Source: Candidatus Peregrinibacteria bacterium (lineage in GTDB: Bacteria > Patescibacteriota > Gracilibacteria > Peribacterales > Peribacteraceae). Taken from it: a stretch of 34,181 bases of DNA. Shown piece after piece: positions 1 to 6,958 of this stretch. A program made the position numbers and the translations under genes. Location: contig JACPXZ010000036.1 in NCBI GenBank assembly GCA_016196225.1, positions 1 through 34,181 of the forward strand. The letters run 5' to 3'. The stretch's first letter is position 1. Each line of letters begins with the position of its first letter. The notes beneath the pieces were generated by a model. That model was not told where the DNA came from. It ran no database searches and saw only the letters and a list, made by a program, of their open reading frames with translations.

Positions 1-2
1 CA

Positions 3-1220
3 TCCGGTCTCCCATACAGAGCGGAAGATGATGGTCGGGGGCAATTAATAGTTGTTCCTTTAGGAGAAGGTTCAACGGGTTCCCGTGGGGTGGGTGTGAC
101 GACAGAATCGCCGGCTACGTCGGAGCAAACTCCTGCGACACCATCAAAAGCCCCCGATGTATCCAAACCTGACGAATCCACAAAACAGGAGGCGGCATCT
201 GATACTTCGAAGGAAGCACCGAGCAATGTACCGGTGGAAATTCCTGCCAATCTCGATGGGAGTTTACACGAAAAGTTTAAGACACTCGATTCCGCGGAAC
301 AACAAATCGTGACGCAGGCACTGACATTCATAGAATTCAAAGATGATGTACATCATAACCAGCTTCACTTGATCAGCGCACTGACCAAAATGGATGCGAG
401 TCATCGTGACCAAATTGCGAAGCAGATTGACCAACTGGGTAAAATACCGGACGAAGAGGCAGCGGCAGGGATTCAAAAGGCACTTCAGAATGCGGGTCTT
501 AATGCACAGGAAGGACATGTTCTTGCGGTACTCATACAACACCACCGCGAGGTTTTCCGGGCTCCGCAGGGAGAGCCCAATGCTCCAGGGGAAGAGGCGG
601 TCGGGGAGGTGCCGGATAAGCAATCACTGGCGACCGAGGCGGCGCGTTTGCATGGGTTACCAGCCAATCGTATCAACGACATCCGGCGCGCCGGATTTTT
701 GCTCAGTCTCGCATTCAAAGGTATTGATATTTCGGATAAAGAAAATATTTTTTCCGGTAATCCTGATGCGTTAAAGATGTGTCGAAAGGATGACAAGATG
801 TGGAACATTATCGCGGGTTTGGTGGAGGTCGCGATGGCACTCAAAGGAGAACAATCGGATGAGGAGAAGAAAAAAGAATCCGAGAAGGAAAAAGAAAAAA
901 TCGTGGCAAAACTAGAGAGAGGGAATAAATTTATTCAATCTCAGACGGATGATCAGGTCGGGATTGATAGTGATTCGGCTACAGGGCCGAAAAAGGAAGG
1001 AAACAACCGCTACTGGATCGGTATCGATGGGGATACCAATGATCTCCGTGTTCAGTTCAATGCAGAAACATCCCGTTGGGAAATGAAGGAAGAAGATGCG
1101 ACAACGTGGTGGAATCCAGGAGTAGACAGCAGACCGGATGAATGGAGTGGAAGTGGTCTCGCAGCGATAAAAAGAATCGAAAATGGATTGAAGAGTATTA
1201 ATGAAGACAATGAAGCATAA
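3..1220 (+). CDS. Hypothetical charged protein, 5'-partial (C-terminal part)
   Basis: I do not recognise this protein. The frame is open from base 3 without a stop and has no ATG before base 90, so the gene probably starts outside the window. A GTG at 90 is the only obvious internal start, but the residues encoded before it (for example GQLIVVPLGEG) look like real protein. From about residue 30 there is a long linker rich in Pro, Thr, Ser, Glu and Lys. A mainly helical region follows, then a Lys/Glu block (around 860-905), then a Trp-containing C-terminal part with NRYWIGIDGD and TTWWNPG. No signal peptide or membrane segment is visible in the part present. The 3' end overlaps the next gene by 20 bases, suggesting co-transcription and translational coupling. 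Function unknown; confident only that it is coding. Confidence 0.75.
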   Translation, partial: SGLPYRAEDDGRGQLIVVPLGEGSTGSRGVGVTTESPATSEQTPATPSKAPDVSKPDESTKQEAASDTSKEAPSNVPVEIPANLDGSLHEKFKTLDSAEQQIVTQALTFIEFKDDVHHNQLHLISALTKMDASHRDQIAKQIDQLGKIPDEEAAAGIQKALQNAGLNAQEGHVLAVLIQHHREVFRAPQGEPNAPGEEAVGEVPDKQSLATEAARLHGLPANRINDIRRAGFLLSLAFKGIDISDKENIFSGNPDALKMCRKDDKMWNIIAGLVEVAMALKGEQSDEEKKKESEKEKEKIVAKLERGNKFIQSQTDDQVGIDSDSATGPKKEGNNRYWIGIDGDTNDLRVQFNAETSRWEMKEEDATTWWNPGVDSRPDEWSGSGLAAIKRIENGLKSINEDNEA

Positions 1221-1854
1221 AACTATGGACCCCACTATTGCCCATGCCATCCAGGCCATTCTCTTCTCCCAAAGCAATGGCCACACCGTTTCTTCGCAGG
1301 GGCGGAGCCGCCTCCTTGGTGAAGGGGCGCTTAAATATTCTGATGGCAATTTTACCTATGGCGAAGTGACCCCGGAGGGGATGGAGCAGATCTTGGCGCC
1401 TGCGATTCCTCGGGAGGGAGAGGTCTTCTATGATCTGGGATCCGGGACGGGGAAGGGGGTGATCTTTGCGAGCACGCTGTTCCCTTTTAAGAAATGCGTC
1501 GGGATAGAACTCCTCCCCGATCTTCATGCGGTTTCGCAGGAGGTTCGGGATCGGTTCGAACGGGAGATCAAGCCGGCATTCGGCAACGGGTGGGACCCAA
1601 ACGTCGAATTTAGACAAGAAGATTTTGCAGATTCAGATTTTTCCGATGCCGACATCGTCTTTGCGCATGCAACCTGTTTCGAAGAAGGGTTGATGGCGAC
1701 GTTGCAGCGAAAGTTCGAAGCATTGAAAGAAGGAGCGCGAGTCATTCTGGTGACGAAGACTCTGAGTTCACCTATTCTTCAGTGGCTGACTACGAGTGTG
1801 TGCCCCTTCAGTTGGGGGAGTGCGACGGTATCGTGTTATCGAAGGGGGACTTAG
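1201..1854 (+). CDS. DOT1-like class I SAM-dependent methyltransferase
   Basis: A protein of 217 residues with a Rossmann-type methyltransferase fold. FTYGEVTPEG lies just before the SAM-binding motif FYDLGSGTGKG (about residues 75-86), followed by the acidic-loop motif GIELLPDLH and the motif-IV-like ADIVFAHATCF (about 147-157). The order YGE, DLGSGxG, GIE resembles the catalytic core of DOT1-type lysine methyltransferases; the similarity is from recalled family motifs, not from a search. The substrate in a bacterium is unknown. ATG codons in frame at 1201, 1210 and 1225 are all possible starts. The 1201 start overlaps the upstream gene by 20 bases and has no Shine-Dalgarno. It could instead be a generic class I methyltransferase acting on a small molecule or on ribosomal protein. 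Confidence 0.8.
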   Translation: MKTMKHKTMDPTIAHAIQAILFSQSNGHTVSSQGRSRLLGEGALKYSDGNFTYGEVTPEGMEQILAPAIPREGEVFYDLGSGTGKGVIFASTLFPFKKCVGIELLPDLHAVSQEVRDRFEREIKPAFGNGWDPNVEFRQEDFADSDFSDADIVFAHATCFEEGLMATLQRKFEALKEGARVILVTKTLSSPILQWLTTSVCPFSWGSATVSCYRRGT

Positions 1855-1879
1855 TACAGAATACACATACACATACATT

Positions 1880-1897
1880 GTCACCTCAACATGACAT
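1880..1897. repeat. Degenerate half-copy of palindromic repeat family 1
   Basis: CACCTCAACATGACA matches the right end (CACCTCAGSATGACA) of the repeat units at 2091-2140, 2485-2531 and 7518-7564, with one or two changes. The other half is missing. It lies between the methyltransferase stop and the tRNA gene. Confidence 0.45.
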
Positions 1898-1916
1898 GTT
1901 TATGTTTGTTTTATTG

Positions 1917-2003
1917 TGGTGCCGAGGAGAGGGCTCGAACCTCTATGTCCTTGCGGACACCAGCTCCTAAGGCTGGCGCGTCTGCCAATTTCGCCACCTC
2001 GGC
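1917..2003 (-). tRNA. tRNA-Leu (anticodon UAG)
   Basis: The reverse strand folds as a class II tRNA. The acceptor stem is GCCGAGG paired with CCTCGGC, followed by A and an encoded CCA tail. The anticodon stem CCAGC/GCTGG encloses the loop CTTAGGA, giving anticodon TAG, which reads CUN leucine codons. The long variable arm (GTCCGCAAGGAC) is typical of tRNA-Leu, and the T arm AGAGG-TTCGAGC-CCTCT is intact. Length is 87 bases including CCA. There is no intron. It stands alone, with no neighbouring tRNA. Confidence 0.96.
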
Positions 2004-2061
2004 AATGGAGTTATAATGACATATTTCTCTTCATTAAAACATAAACAGCATACACACACAT

Positions 2062-2163
2062 TGTCATCCTGAGGTGCATTGCGTTTTTTATGATGCTTCG
2101 AGGCTCGTCTACGAAGGCGGACTCGCACCTCAGCATGACAAGAAGCAATGCCTCGAAGGATCA
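2062..2163. repeat. Palindromic repeat family 1: one unit apparently nested in another
   Basis: The family-1 unit is about 47-52 bp: TGATSCTTCGAGGCTC at one end and CACCTCAGSATGACA at the other. A complete unit lies at 2091-2140. It is enclosed by the two ends of a second, oppositely oriented unit: TGTCATCCTGAGGTGC at 2062-2077 and GCCTCGAAGGATCA at 2150-2163. The inner edges GCATTGC (2076-2082) and GCAATGC (2145-2151) are complementary. This looks like one unit inserted into another, or a two-tiered hairpin. The last three bases form the stop codon of the adjoining GIY-YIG gene. Confidence 0.8.
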
Positions 2164-2460
2164 TAAAATAAGATGCTTGCGTCGAGATAGTTTTGGCAGT
2201 TTATCCCATTCTCTTTTAATCAATGCCTCCTTTTTATCACGCCGCCACCCTTTTACTTCTTTTTCCCATCGAATAGCATCATGGATATCCGTGAATGATC
2301 CAACATATACTAATTCCAATGGATGTTTATCGTATGTATATGCATTTGGATCAACGCCGTTTTGGTGTTCAGCAAAACGGCGTTCATAATCATTGGTAAC
2401 ACCAACATAGTAAGCACCGTTGCAACACAGAATCATATAGACGTAGTACGTTTCTGGCAT
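2161..2460 (-). CDS. Small GIY-YIG nuclease-domain protein
   Basis: A 99-residue protein that is essentially one GIY-YIG domain. YYVYMI (residues 5-10) and YYVGVTNDYERRF (17-29) correspond to the GIY and YIG strands with the conserved Arg helix. HQNG and the Glu of RWEKEVKGW complete the active-site set. Length and motif order match the UPF0213/YhbQ type, which are single-domain putative endonucleases or DNA-processing proteins. Repeat family 1 lies on both sides, and the TGA stop falls inside the repeat at 2161-2163. The start has no Shine-Dalgarno but has TAGTAT six bases upstream. A repair role or a role in spreading the flanking repeats are both possible; neither is shown by sequence alone. 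Confidence 0.88.
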   Translation of the reverse strand: MPETYYVYMILCCNGAYYVGVTNDYERRFAEHQNGVDPNAYTYDKHPLELVYVGSFTDIHDAIRWEKEVKGWRRDKKEALIKREWDKLPKLSRRKHLIL

Positions 2461-2466
2461 AAGGGA

Positions 2467-2472
2467 ATACTA
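2467..2472 (-). promoter_or_regulatory. Candidate -10 box (TAGTAT) of the GIY-YIG gene
   Basis: TAGTAT on the minus strand ends 6 bases before the ATG. At that spacing the transcript would start at or within a base or two of the start codon. No convincing -35 was identified. Confidence 0.45.
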
Positions 2473-2484
2473 CTATTTCTTTTA

Positions 2485-2531
2485 TGATCCTTCGAGGCTC
2501 CTCATTTCATTCGTCGCACCTCAGGATGACA
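2485..2531 (+). repeat. Palindromic repeat family 1 unit
   Basis: Begins TGATCCTTCGAGGCTC and ends CACCTCAGGATGACA, with a short centre containing CATTCGTCG. It is nearly identical to 7518-7564 and lies just upstream of the GIY-YIG gene, mirroring the copy at its 3' end. Confidence 0.85.
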
Positions 2532-2555
2532 ATGTTTCTGTATATTATTTGGTTA

Positions 2556-2591
2556 TTGGGATTTTTCGAAGACCGGACAAAAGTGGCAAAG
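2556..2591 (+). repeat. Partial copy of a dispersed repeat also found upstream of aspS
   Basis: CCGGACAAAAGTGGCA at about 2573-2588 matches CCGGACAAAGGTGGCA at 5119-5134, and GGGATTTTTC occurs shortly before both. The aspS copy has a full hairpin arm; here the left arm is missing, so this appears to be a remnant. Confidence 0.5.
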
Positions 2592-2622
2592 AAAAAACAT
2601 TGCTTATGCAAATGGATAATGA

Positions 2623-2669
2623 CCCCCTCCCCTTCATCCCCTCCCCATTGGGAGGGGTGCTCCCGCCGG
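2623..2669. repeat. GC-rich palindromic repeat family 2 (short copy) downstream of the coiled-coil gene
   Basis: CCCCTCCC at 2638-2645 pairs with GGGAGGGG at 2650-2657 around a four-base loop. The flanking C-rich sequence resembles the copies at 20761-20840, 21820-21930 and 24233-24342. It lies just past the stop of the minus-strand operon ending at 2682, where it could act as a transcription terminator. Confidence 0.65.
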
Positions 2670-2681
2670 AAAAAAGTCAAT

Positions 2682-3689
2682 TTACTCTCCTTCCCCTTTC
2701 CCAGAAAACTTGCTGTCCATTTTATGTCGTTCGGTTTGACGGATATCAGCCGCTTCTTCCTCATGGGTGTGCCGCTCGGCGTCCGCCACGGCTTGATCAT
2801 GTTGGTTTTGAGTTTTGCGATGGGACTGTGCCGTCTGCTGCAGGATGGCGGTTTTCTTTTCCTCATATTCCTTTTCGATCTCCCGCATGCGGGTTTGCTC
2901 CTCCTGGTCGAGAATTTTTTTCTGATCTGCGAAGCGTTTATCGATCGCTGTTATGCGTTGCAGGGTGTCTCTCTCGAGTTGTTGAAGACCGGCCTTCGCC
3001 GGGAGTCCGCCGATGCCCCGTTTTATTTTTGATTCTTCGAGTTTTCGTTTGCGTTCCACTTCCAACTTCTGTGACCTTGTTTCTGCGATCAGACGCTGGC
3101 GAAGGAGCGCAAGATCACTTTTTTCTTTGGCCTCAACTTCCCGCGTTTCGCGCGCAAGGGTATCGAGAGCTTCGTGCTCGTTATGTTCCACTTCGTGGCG
3201 TGCGCGGTTAAAGTGTTCCTGTGCGGTTTTTTTCGCGCGCTCTTCGTGTGCAGAGCGTTCTTTGAGGAGTTCCTGACGGTGTTTGAGAACGGCTTTATCC
3301 TCAAGTTGCTTCATGTATTCCTTTTGATTTTTCTGCCGTTGCTCTTCCTCCGCCTTCATTTTTTTGAGATGTTCCTCCTCCTCTTTTTCGTGACGCTTGG
3401 TTTCTTTAATAATGTTTTTCTCTTCGTCTTTTTGTTTTTTCCATACGCCGAAGAGTCGTTGTTCCTCTTTTTTATGGTGTTCCTCTTCAAGAACGTTTTC
3501 CTGCTGTCGCAATGTCCGTGCCTGCTCTTCCGCGCGCCGCACACCCTTCCGCTCAAGGATCTTTCCCTGATAATCGGCTCTGCGTTCGGTTGCCCGCTCT
3601 TCGAACTCTTTAAACTGCTCGAGCCGCTTTTTATCGGGATCGGTGGGTTCGGAATTGGGAGGGATGATCGGTTTCGCGCGTGGTTTCAT
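2682..3689 (-). CDS. Hypothetical coiled-coil protein
   Basis: A 335-residue protein extremely rich in Glu, Lys, Arg and Gln and almost free of hydrophobic runs, with heptad-like spacing from about residue 20 to 310. This predicts one long coiled coil. There is no signal peptide or membrane segment. The Pro-rich N-terminus (KPIIPPNSEPTDPDKK) is the only non-helical part. The ATG at 3689 overlaps the stop of the preceding 61-residue gene as ATGA, so it is translationally coupled to it and, through it, to the protease gene. I cannot assign a function. A scaffold or filament role linked to the membrane protease is a guess from operon position. Long hydrophobic frames on the opposite strand are antisense shadows of its Glu/Lys codons. 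Confidence 0.82.
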   Translation of the reverse strand: MKPRAKPIIPPNSEPTDPDKKRLEQFKEFEERATERRADYQGKILERKGVRRAEEQARTLRQQENVLEEEHHKKEEQRLFGVWKKQKDEEKNIIKETKRHEKEEEEHLKKMKAEEEQRQKNQKEYMKQLEDKAVLKHRQELLKERSAHEERAKKTAQEHFNRARHEVEHNEHEALDTLARETREVEAKEKSDLALLRQRLIAETRSQKLEVERKRKLEESKIKRGIGGLPAKAGLQQLERDTLQRITAIDKRFADQKKILDQEEQTRMREIEKEYEEKKTAILQQTAQSHRKTQNQHDQAVADAERHTHEEEAADIRQTERHKMDSKFSGKGEGE

Positions 3690-3871
3690 TGTAATACCTT
3701 ACCATGCAGGGGGATTTTTGGTATGCGCTCAAGGAGTTTTTGATACCTCTCCCACTGCGACTTCGTCATGTACAGGACTGTTGTCCGTAACACGGTCGCC
3801 ACTTTACGAATATCTTTAATATGTTCTTTCCGCTCGCCAAGATTGAGGAATGATTCGATATACTCGATCAT
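3686..3871 (-). CDS. Small hypothetical protein, 61 residues
   Basis: Begins MIEYIESFLNLGERKEH and ends IPLHGKVLQ. It is mostly helical and basic, with no Cys and no membrane segment. Its reality is supported by packing: the protease stop (3873-3875) is one base before its ATG (3869-3871), and its TGA overlaps the next ATG as ATGA. The centre contains KVATVLRTTVLYMTKSQWERYQKLLERIP, probably two helices. The family is unknown. It may adapt the protease to the coiled-coil protein, but that is inferred only from gene order. Confidence 0.72.
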   Translation of the reverse strand: MIEYIESFLNLGERKEHIKDIRKVATVLRTTVLYMTKSQWERYQKLLERIPKIPLHGKVLQ

Positions 3872-3872
3872 T

Positions 3873-4952
3873 CTAAACCTTCACCGGAGATTTTTCCTTC
3901 GCGGACTCTTGTGACAGGATCGACTTTCGCGCTTCTTCCACTGCCTTCCACAGTTGATCGAAGGCCAAGCGTTCCTCCGGCGACATGACCGGTACTCCCC
4001 ACTGTTCACAAGCAGCTTTGAGGATATCCGAGCGTATGGATCCGCTGACGCCGTCTCCGCCGCGGTAGCCATATGTATTCATCCCGACGAGTTCCACGAC
4101 CAATTCTACTTTTCCATCTTTTTCTCGGACTTTACGGATGGAGAAGAGGCCTCCGCCGGAGTTCCCCGGATTGATGGGGGCGTCCGTCTGGAGGAAGATA
4201 TTCCCGGGTTCGATATCCCCGTGACGGGCACCGTGGCTGATAATGCCGTGGGTGACGGAATCGCGATTACGGAATGGAGTGCCGACGGCAATGACCGGAT
4301 CTCCTTGGTGTAAAGGGTGGGTGACGAGATTGTGCATGCGGACTCCACGTGCCTCCGCCGGGAGACGAATGTCCACTGGGATTTCGATAAGAGCGATATC
4401 TTGTATTTTTGTTCCGTCTCCCTGAAAATTGAAGTGCGCGCGCTGCCCATTGCTTAAAATGACCGGTGCGGCTTTGAATGAAATGGGTTTCTTGAAGTCG
4501 TCGCCGTTATAGAGTGTTATGTCGTACACCGGGTCTCCAAATTCGTTCACGCGGATTTCCGAATCTTCCGTGACATGGGCGTTAGTGAGGATAAATCTGC
4601 GTCCGAGGTCATCAATAATAATGGTGCCGGAGCCGGTCACTGTTGCCTTTTGTCCGAAGTACTCGAATTCCCCCTGCACGCGAACGGTGGAGGGTGTGAC
4701 CAAATCTGCGGCCTCTGCAAGGTCGTCGATGGTGACCTGGAGTTCAAGCTGGTTTAGGCGATCGATGTTTGATGCAACTCTTACTTCTGCCTCGTCGATC
4801 CGATGAGATGTTCTCTGTGCATAGTCGACGCCAAGGATACCCGCTGTTGCGGCTCCGGTGGCGATAGCGATACCGCCGATCAAATTAGTTAGCGCGCCAC
4901 CTTTGCGGGATGTGTTGTACGCGTGATCGTGCTCAGGTGAATGATACGACAT
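3873..4952 (-). CDS. Membrane-anchored trypsin-like serine protease (S1C, DegP/HtrA-like) without a PDZ domain
   Basis: A 359-residue protein. A hydrophobic stretch at about 24-43 follows a short charged N-terminus and should act as a signal anchor, placing the protease domain outside the membrane. The catalytic triad is visible: His126 in TNAHV, Asp185 in DIALIEIP, and Ser265 in the oxyanion-hole motif GNSGGGLF. A helical linker (about 47-80) follows the anchor. After the protease domain only a short helical tail remains (MSPEERLAFDQLWKAVEEA), too short for the PDZ domains usual in DegP/DegS. It heads an operon with the 61-residue and coiled-coil genes. The likely role is envelope protein quality control or cleavage of a specific exported substrate; the latter is inference. 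Start chosen at the ATG at 4952; its upstream region is pyrimidine-rich with no Shine-Dalgarno. Confidence 0.9.
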   Translation of the reverse strand: MSYHSPEHDHAYNTSRKGGALTNLIGGIAIATGAATAGILGVDYAQRTSHRIDEAEVRVASNIDRLNQLELQVTIDDLAEAADLVTPSTVRVQGEFEYFGQKATVTGSGTIIIDDLGRRFILTNAHVTEDSEIRVNEFGDPVYDITLYNGDDFKKPISFKAAPVILSNGQRAHFNFQGDGTKIQDIALIEIPVDIRLPAEARGVRMHNLVTHPLHQGDPVIAVGTPFRNRDSVTHGIISHGARHGDIEPGNIFLQTDAPINPGNSGGGLFSIRKVREKDGKVELVVELVGMNTYGYRGGDGVSGSIRSDILKAACEQWGVPVMSPEERLAFDQLWKAVEEARKSILSQESAKEKSPVKV

Positions 4953-5104
4953 AGAGGGGAGGGGAAGGTTTAAAAATAATAGTAATGTTTAGTTAACAAT
5001 TTGTAAATGGTAATTGACGTCATATTTCGTGGTTGTCATGGGATTTTTCCATTCTTTTTGTAACCAAAACGAACCCTGCCGGCAGGCAGGCGCCGGCATT
5101 TTGG

Positions 5105-5132
5105 GCCACCTTTGTTGCCGGACAAAGGTGGC
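5105..5132 (+). repeat. Perfect 10-bp inverted repeat upstream of aspS
   Basis: GCCACCTTTG at 5105-5114 pairs with CAAAGGTGGC at 5123-5132 around the loop TTGCCGGA. The loop contains TTGCCG (5115-5120), the best -35 candidate for aspS, with 18 bases to TACCAT at 5139. The repeat may therefore be an operator. It may equally be a dispersed repeat, because part of it recurs at 2573-2588. Confidence 0.65.
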
Positions 5133-5138
5133 ATACTC

Positions 5139-5144
5139 TACCAT
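5139..5144 (+). promoter_or_regulatory. Candidate -10 box (TACCAT) of aspS
   Basis: TACCAT ends six bases before the ATG at 5151, with TTGCCG 18 bases upstream as a possible -35. The spacing implies a leaderless or nearly leaderless transcript. Confidence 0.45.
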
Positions 5145-5150
5145 TCCCCT

Positions 5151-6944
5151 ATGCTCCGCACTCATACCTGTGGCGAACTCAATGCCAAGCATGTGAAAAA
5201 ATCCGTGACTCTTTGCGGGTGGGTACATCGGCGGCGGGATCATGGAGGATTGATTTTTGTGGATTTGCGCGATCGATATGGTTTTACGCAAATTGTTTTT
5301 GATCCAGAGAACAAAGATGTTTTTTCGGTTGCTGAACGGATTCGTCCTGAATGGGTGCTCAAGATTGAGGGAATTGTTCGCAAGCGTTTGGAAGGTGCAG
5401 AGCGGCAGGAGAATCCGACGGGAGGTATGGAGGTCGTGGTGAGTGCTGTTGAAATTTTCAGTGAATCCAAAACGCCTCCGTTTGAGATTGACCAGCCTCC
5501 GCTAAAGCTACGGCCGGCAGGTCAAGAGAAAGATGTGAATGAAGAACTTCGACTGCAATATCGTTTCCTTGATCTTCGTCGTCCGCGTCTCCAGGAAATT
5601 CTGAAGAATCGTGATGCGTTCATTCAACATATTCGGACATACATGCATAAGAAAAACTTTGTAGAGATTCAGACACCCATTCTGGCGAATTCTTCCCCCG
5701 AGGGTGCACGTGATTATCTTGTTCCGAGTCGTCTCCACAAAGGTACGTTCTATGCCCTCCCGCAAGCGCCGCAACAGTTCAAGCAGCTCCTCATGGTCGC
5801 AGGGATGGACCGGTACTTCCAGATTGCCCCGTGTTTTCGGGATGAAGATCCCCGGGCAGATCGTCATCCGGGGGAGTTCTACCAGTTGGACTTGGAAATG
5901 AGCTTTGTCACCCAAGAGGATGTGTTTAACACGGTCGAACCGCTGATGGTGGAACTCACCGAAAAATTTAGTGATAAAAAAATATTGGAAAAACCTTTTC
6001 CGCGATTTGCATGGAAAGAGATGATGACGCGCTACGGGAGTGATAAGCCGGATTTACGTTTTGAGCTCCCGATCGAGGTTATCACGGATGATGTTAAAGA
6101 GTGCGGATTTAAGGTATTTGCGGACACCGTGCATCAAAAAGGAGTCGTGCATGCATTGCTCGTACCTAAGGGGGCGGAATTCTCCCGTAGCCAGATCGAT
6201 GATCTTACCGATCTTGCCAAGATTCATGGAGCAAAGGGGCTTGCCTACATTCTTGTTCGGGATCATGAACTCCAATCACCGATTACGAAATTTTTAGGGG
6301 ACGATCTTGCATGGCGGATGGTCAAACAACTGAAAGCGAAGTCGGGCGATGCGATATTTTTTGGCGCTGATACATGGCTCACGGTTTGTAAATCGTTAGG
6401 CGCGGTACGCGATCAGATCGGGCGGTTGCAGGGATTCAAGGATCCCAAAAAAGCGGCGTGGGGTTGGGTCACGGACTTCCCGATGTATGAGTGGAGCGAG
6501 AGTGAAGGGAAAATCGATTTTTCTCATAATCCATTCTCGATGCCACAAGGGGGGATGGAGGATCTCCTCCATAAGGATCCTCTTGATATCCTTGGATACC
6601 AGTATGATCTGTTCTGCAACGGGTTTGAAATTAGTTCGGGGGCGATCCGCAACTACAAACCTGAGGTGATGTACAAGGCATTCGAAATTGCAGGATATTC
6701 CAAAAAAGAAGTGGATGAAAAATTTGGAGGGATGATCCGGGCTTTCCAGTATGGAGCCCAGCCCCATGGCGGATTCGCACCCGGTATTGATCGCCTCATG
6801 ATGGTGCTCTGGGAGTGTCCCAGCATCCGCGATATCTATGCCTTCCCCAAGAATGGCAAAGCGCAGGACAGCATGATGGGTGCCCCTTCGCAAGTATCAC
6901 AAAAACAATTGAAGGAGTTGGGGATAAGGATTGTTGAAGAATAG
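5151..6944 (+). CDS. aspS: Aspartyl-tRNA synthetase, probably non-discriminating
   Basis: A 597-residue class IIb synthetase that charges tRNA-Asp with aspartate. Parts in order: an N-terminal OB-fold anticodon-binding domain (about 1-105, CGWVHRRRDHGGLIF), the class II catalytic core with motif 2 around APCFRDEDPRADR, the bacterial GAD insertion (about 280-400), and motif 3 in the C-terminal GGFAPGIDRLMM. His31 within RRRDHGG is the residue associated with bacterial non-discriminating AspRS, which also charges tRNA-Asn. This predicts an Asp-tRNA-Asn amidotransferase (GatCAB) elsewhere in the genome. The start was set at 5151 because family similarity begins at MLRTHTCGEL. A longer frame from a TTG at 5112 would run through the upstream hairpin. 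nrdR follows after 14 bases. Confidence 0.96.
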   Translation: MLRTHTCGELNAKHVKKSVTLCGWVHRRRDHGGLIFVDLRDRYGFTQIVFDPENKDVFSVAERIRPEWVLKIEGIVRKRLEGAERQENPTGGMEVVVSAVEIFSESKTPPFEIDQPPLKLRPAGQEKDVNEELRLQYRFLDLRRPRLQEILKNRDAFIQHIRTYMHKKNFVEIQTPILANSSPEGARDYLVPSRLHKGTFYALPQAPQQFKQLLMVAGMDRYFQIAPCFRDEDPRADRHPGEFYQLDLEMSFVTQEDVFNTVEPLMVELTEKFSDKKILEKPFPRFAWKEMMTRYGSDKPDLRFELPIEVITDDVKECGFKVFADTVHQKGVVHALLVPKGAEFSRSQIDDLTDLAKIHGAKGLAYILVRDHELQSPITKFLGDDLAWRMVKQLKAKSGDAIFFGADTWLTVCKSLGAVRDQIGRLQGFKDPKKAAWGWVTDFPMYEWSESEGKIDFSHNPFSMPQGGMEDLLHKDPLDILGYQYDLFCNGFEISSGAIRNYKPEVMYKAFEIAGYSKKEVDEKFGGMIRAFQYGAQPHGGFAPGIDRLMMVLWECPSIRDIYAFPKNGKAQDSMMGAPSQVSQKQLKELGIRIVEE

Positions 6945-6958
6945 ATTAACCAACTTGT

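Larger units (their letters stand above)
4953..5150. other. Intergenic region between divergent protease and aspS genes
   Basis: 198 bases without a convincing gene. The left half is AT-rich (TTTAAAAATAATAGTAATG), a plausible promoter region for the protease. The right half holds CCTGCCGGCAGG (5075-5086, a perfect 12-base palindrome), further GCC/GGC-rich repeats and a hairpin at 5105-5132. Open frames here are repeat-derived. Confidence 0.6.

Noticed and set aside
3174-3743. Plus-strand frame of 189 codons, very rich in Phe and Leu
   Set aside because: It is exactly antisense to the Glu/Lys-rich coiled-coil gene; Glu/Lys codons read backwards give Phe/Leu. The minus-strand gene is supported by the ATGA junction.
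5112-5150. Longer aspS start at a TTG (13 extra residues)
   Set aside because: The extra codons run through the inverted repeat and the promoter; family similarity begins at the ATG at 5151.
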